Of a stretch of 64,000 nt of DNA, positions 55,761 to 64,000 are shown in pieces. Under the pieces are notes generated by a model, which saw only the letters and a list, made by a program, of their open reading frames with translations, searched no databases and had not been told where the DNA came from. Numbering within the stretch: the stretch's first letter is position 1; each line of letters begins with the position of its first letter. Origin of the DNA: Mesostigma viride (lineage: Eukaryota > Streptophyta > Mesostigmatophyceae > Mesostigmatales > Mesostigmataceae); assembly GCA_009746045.1 (NCBI GenBank), contig RPFO01000059.1, positions 496,501-560,500 on the forward strand, written 5' to 3'. The translations under genes and the position numbers were made by a program.

Positions 55761-64000
<8,240 letters not shown>

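Overview
This is nuclear DNA of a green-lineage (Viridiplantae) eukaryote, probably an alga with a repeat-rich genome. The evidence is a chloroplast inner-envelope import protein (TIC110), plant-type XRCC4, a DnaJ/DUF3444 protein and a filamin/RRM/RS-domain RNA-binding protein, all with GT-AG introns and GC-rich exons. I cannot name the species. DnaJ-DUF3444 and the filamin/RRM protein are best known to me from the streptophyte side, so a streptophyte alga is a reasonable guess, but only a guess.

Layout. 1-767: two minisatellites (30 bp and 37 bp units). 2.3-15.8 kb: a multi-exon gene resembling a DDE transposase, split by a very young Ty3/gypsy chromovirus on the minus strand (3306-13276). 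The LTRs appear to differ by a single base, the target duplication is AGAAG, and the host frame is intact across the site. The chromovirus carries two unusual accessory ORFs: one with an RNase H1 N-terminal (viroplasmin-like) domain before gag and one unknown ORF after pol. A degenerate 20-24 bp palindrome recurs at least seven times in the non-coding parts of the transposase locus. 17.3-19.6 kb: an LTR-element remnant with a gag-like ORF and one LTR.

20.99-32.4 kb: a head-to-head pair of host genes, TIC110 (minus, 4 exons) and XRCC4 (plus, 5 exons), sharing a 968 bp intergenic region with two G-boxes. XRCC4 intron 3 holds about 0.9 kb of 7 bp and 9 bp satellite.

33.5-49.1 kb: a retrotransposon graveyard. 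It contains a LINE 3' fragment with an (ATTA)n tail, a 6.85 kb LINE with 17 bp target duplications (36737-43583) and a nest of elements that appear to encode only a LINE-type ORF1. One of these has inserted into another with a 7 bp target duplication, which recalls mammalian HAL1 elements. A second copy of the 6.85 kb LINE family, 551 bp long, lies at 54690-55240 and also has 17 bp duplications.

50.56-53.63 kb (minus): a two-exon DnaJ-DUF3444 gene. 55.76 kb to the window end (plus): an eight-exon or longer gene for a filamin + RRM + Q-rich + RS/RD-repeat RNA-binding protein (SREK1/IRR-like), whose introns carry minisatellites and a (CA)n tract that itself forms a 3' splice site.

The host genes are functionally unrelated: plastid protein import, DNA end joining, chaperone and splicing. 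The mobile elements interact mainly by nested insertion. The strongest leads for something undescribed are the ORF1-only LINE nest, the chromovirus accessory ORFs, and the palindrome family around the disrupted transposase gene.
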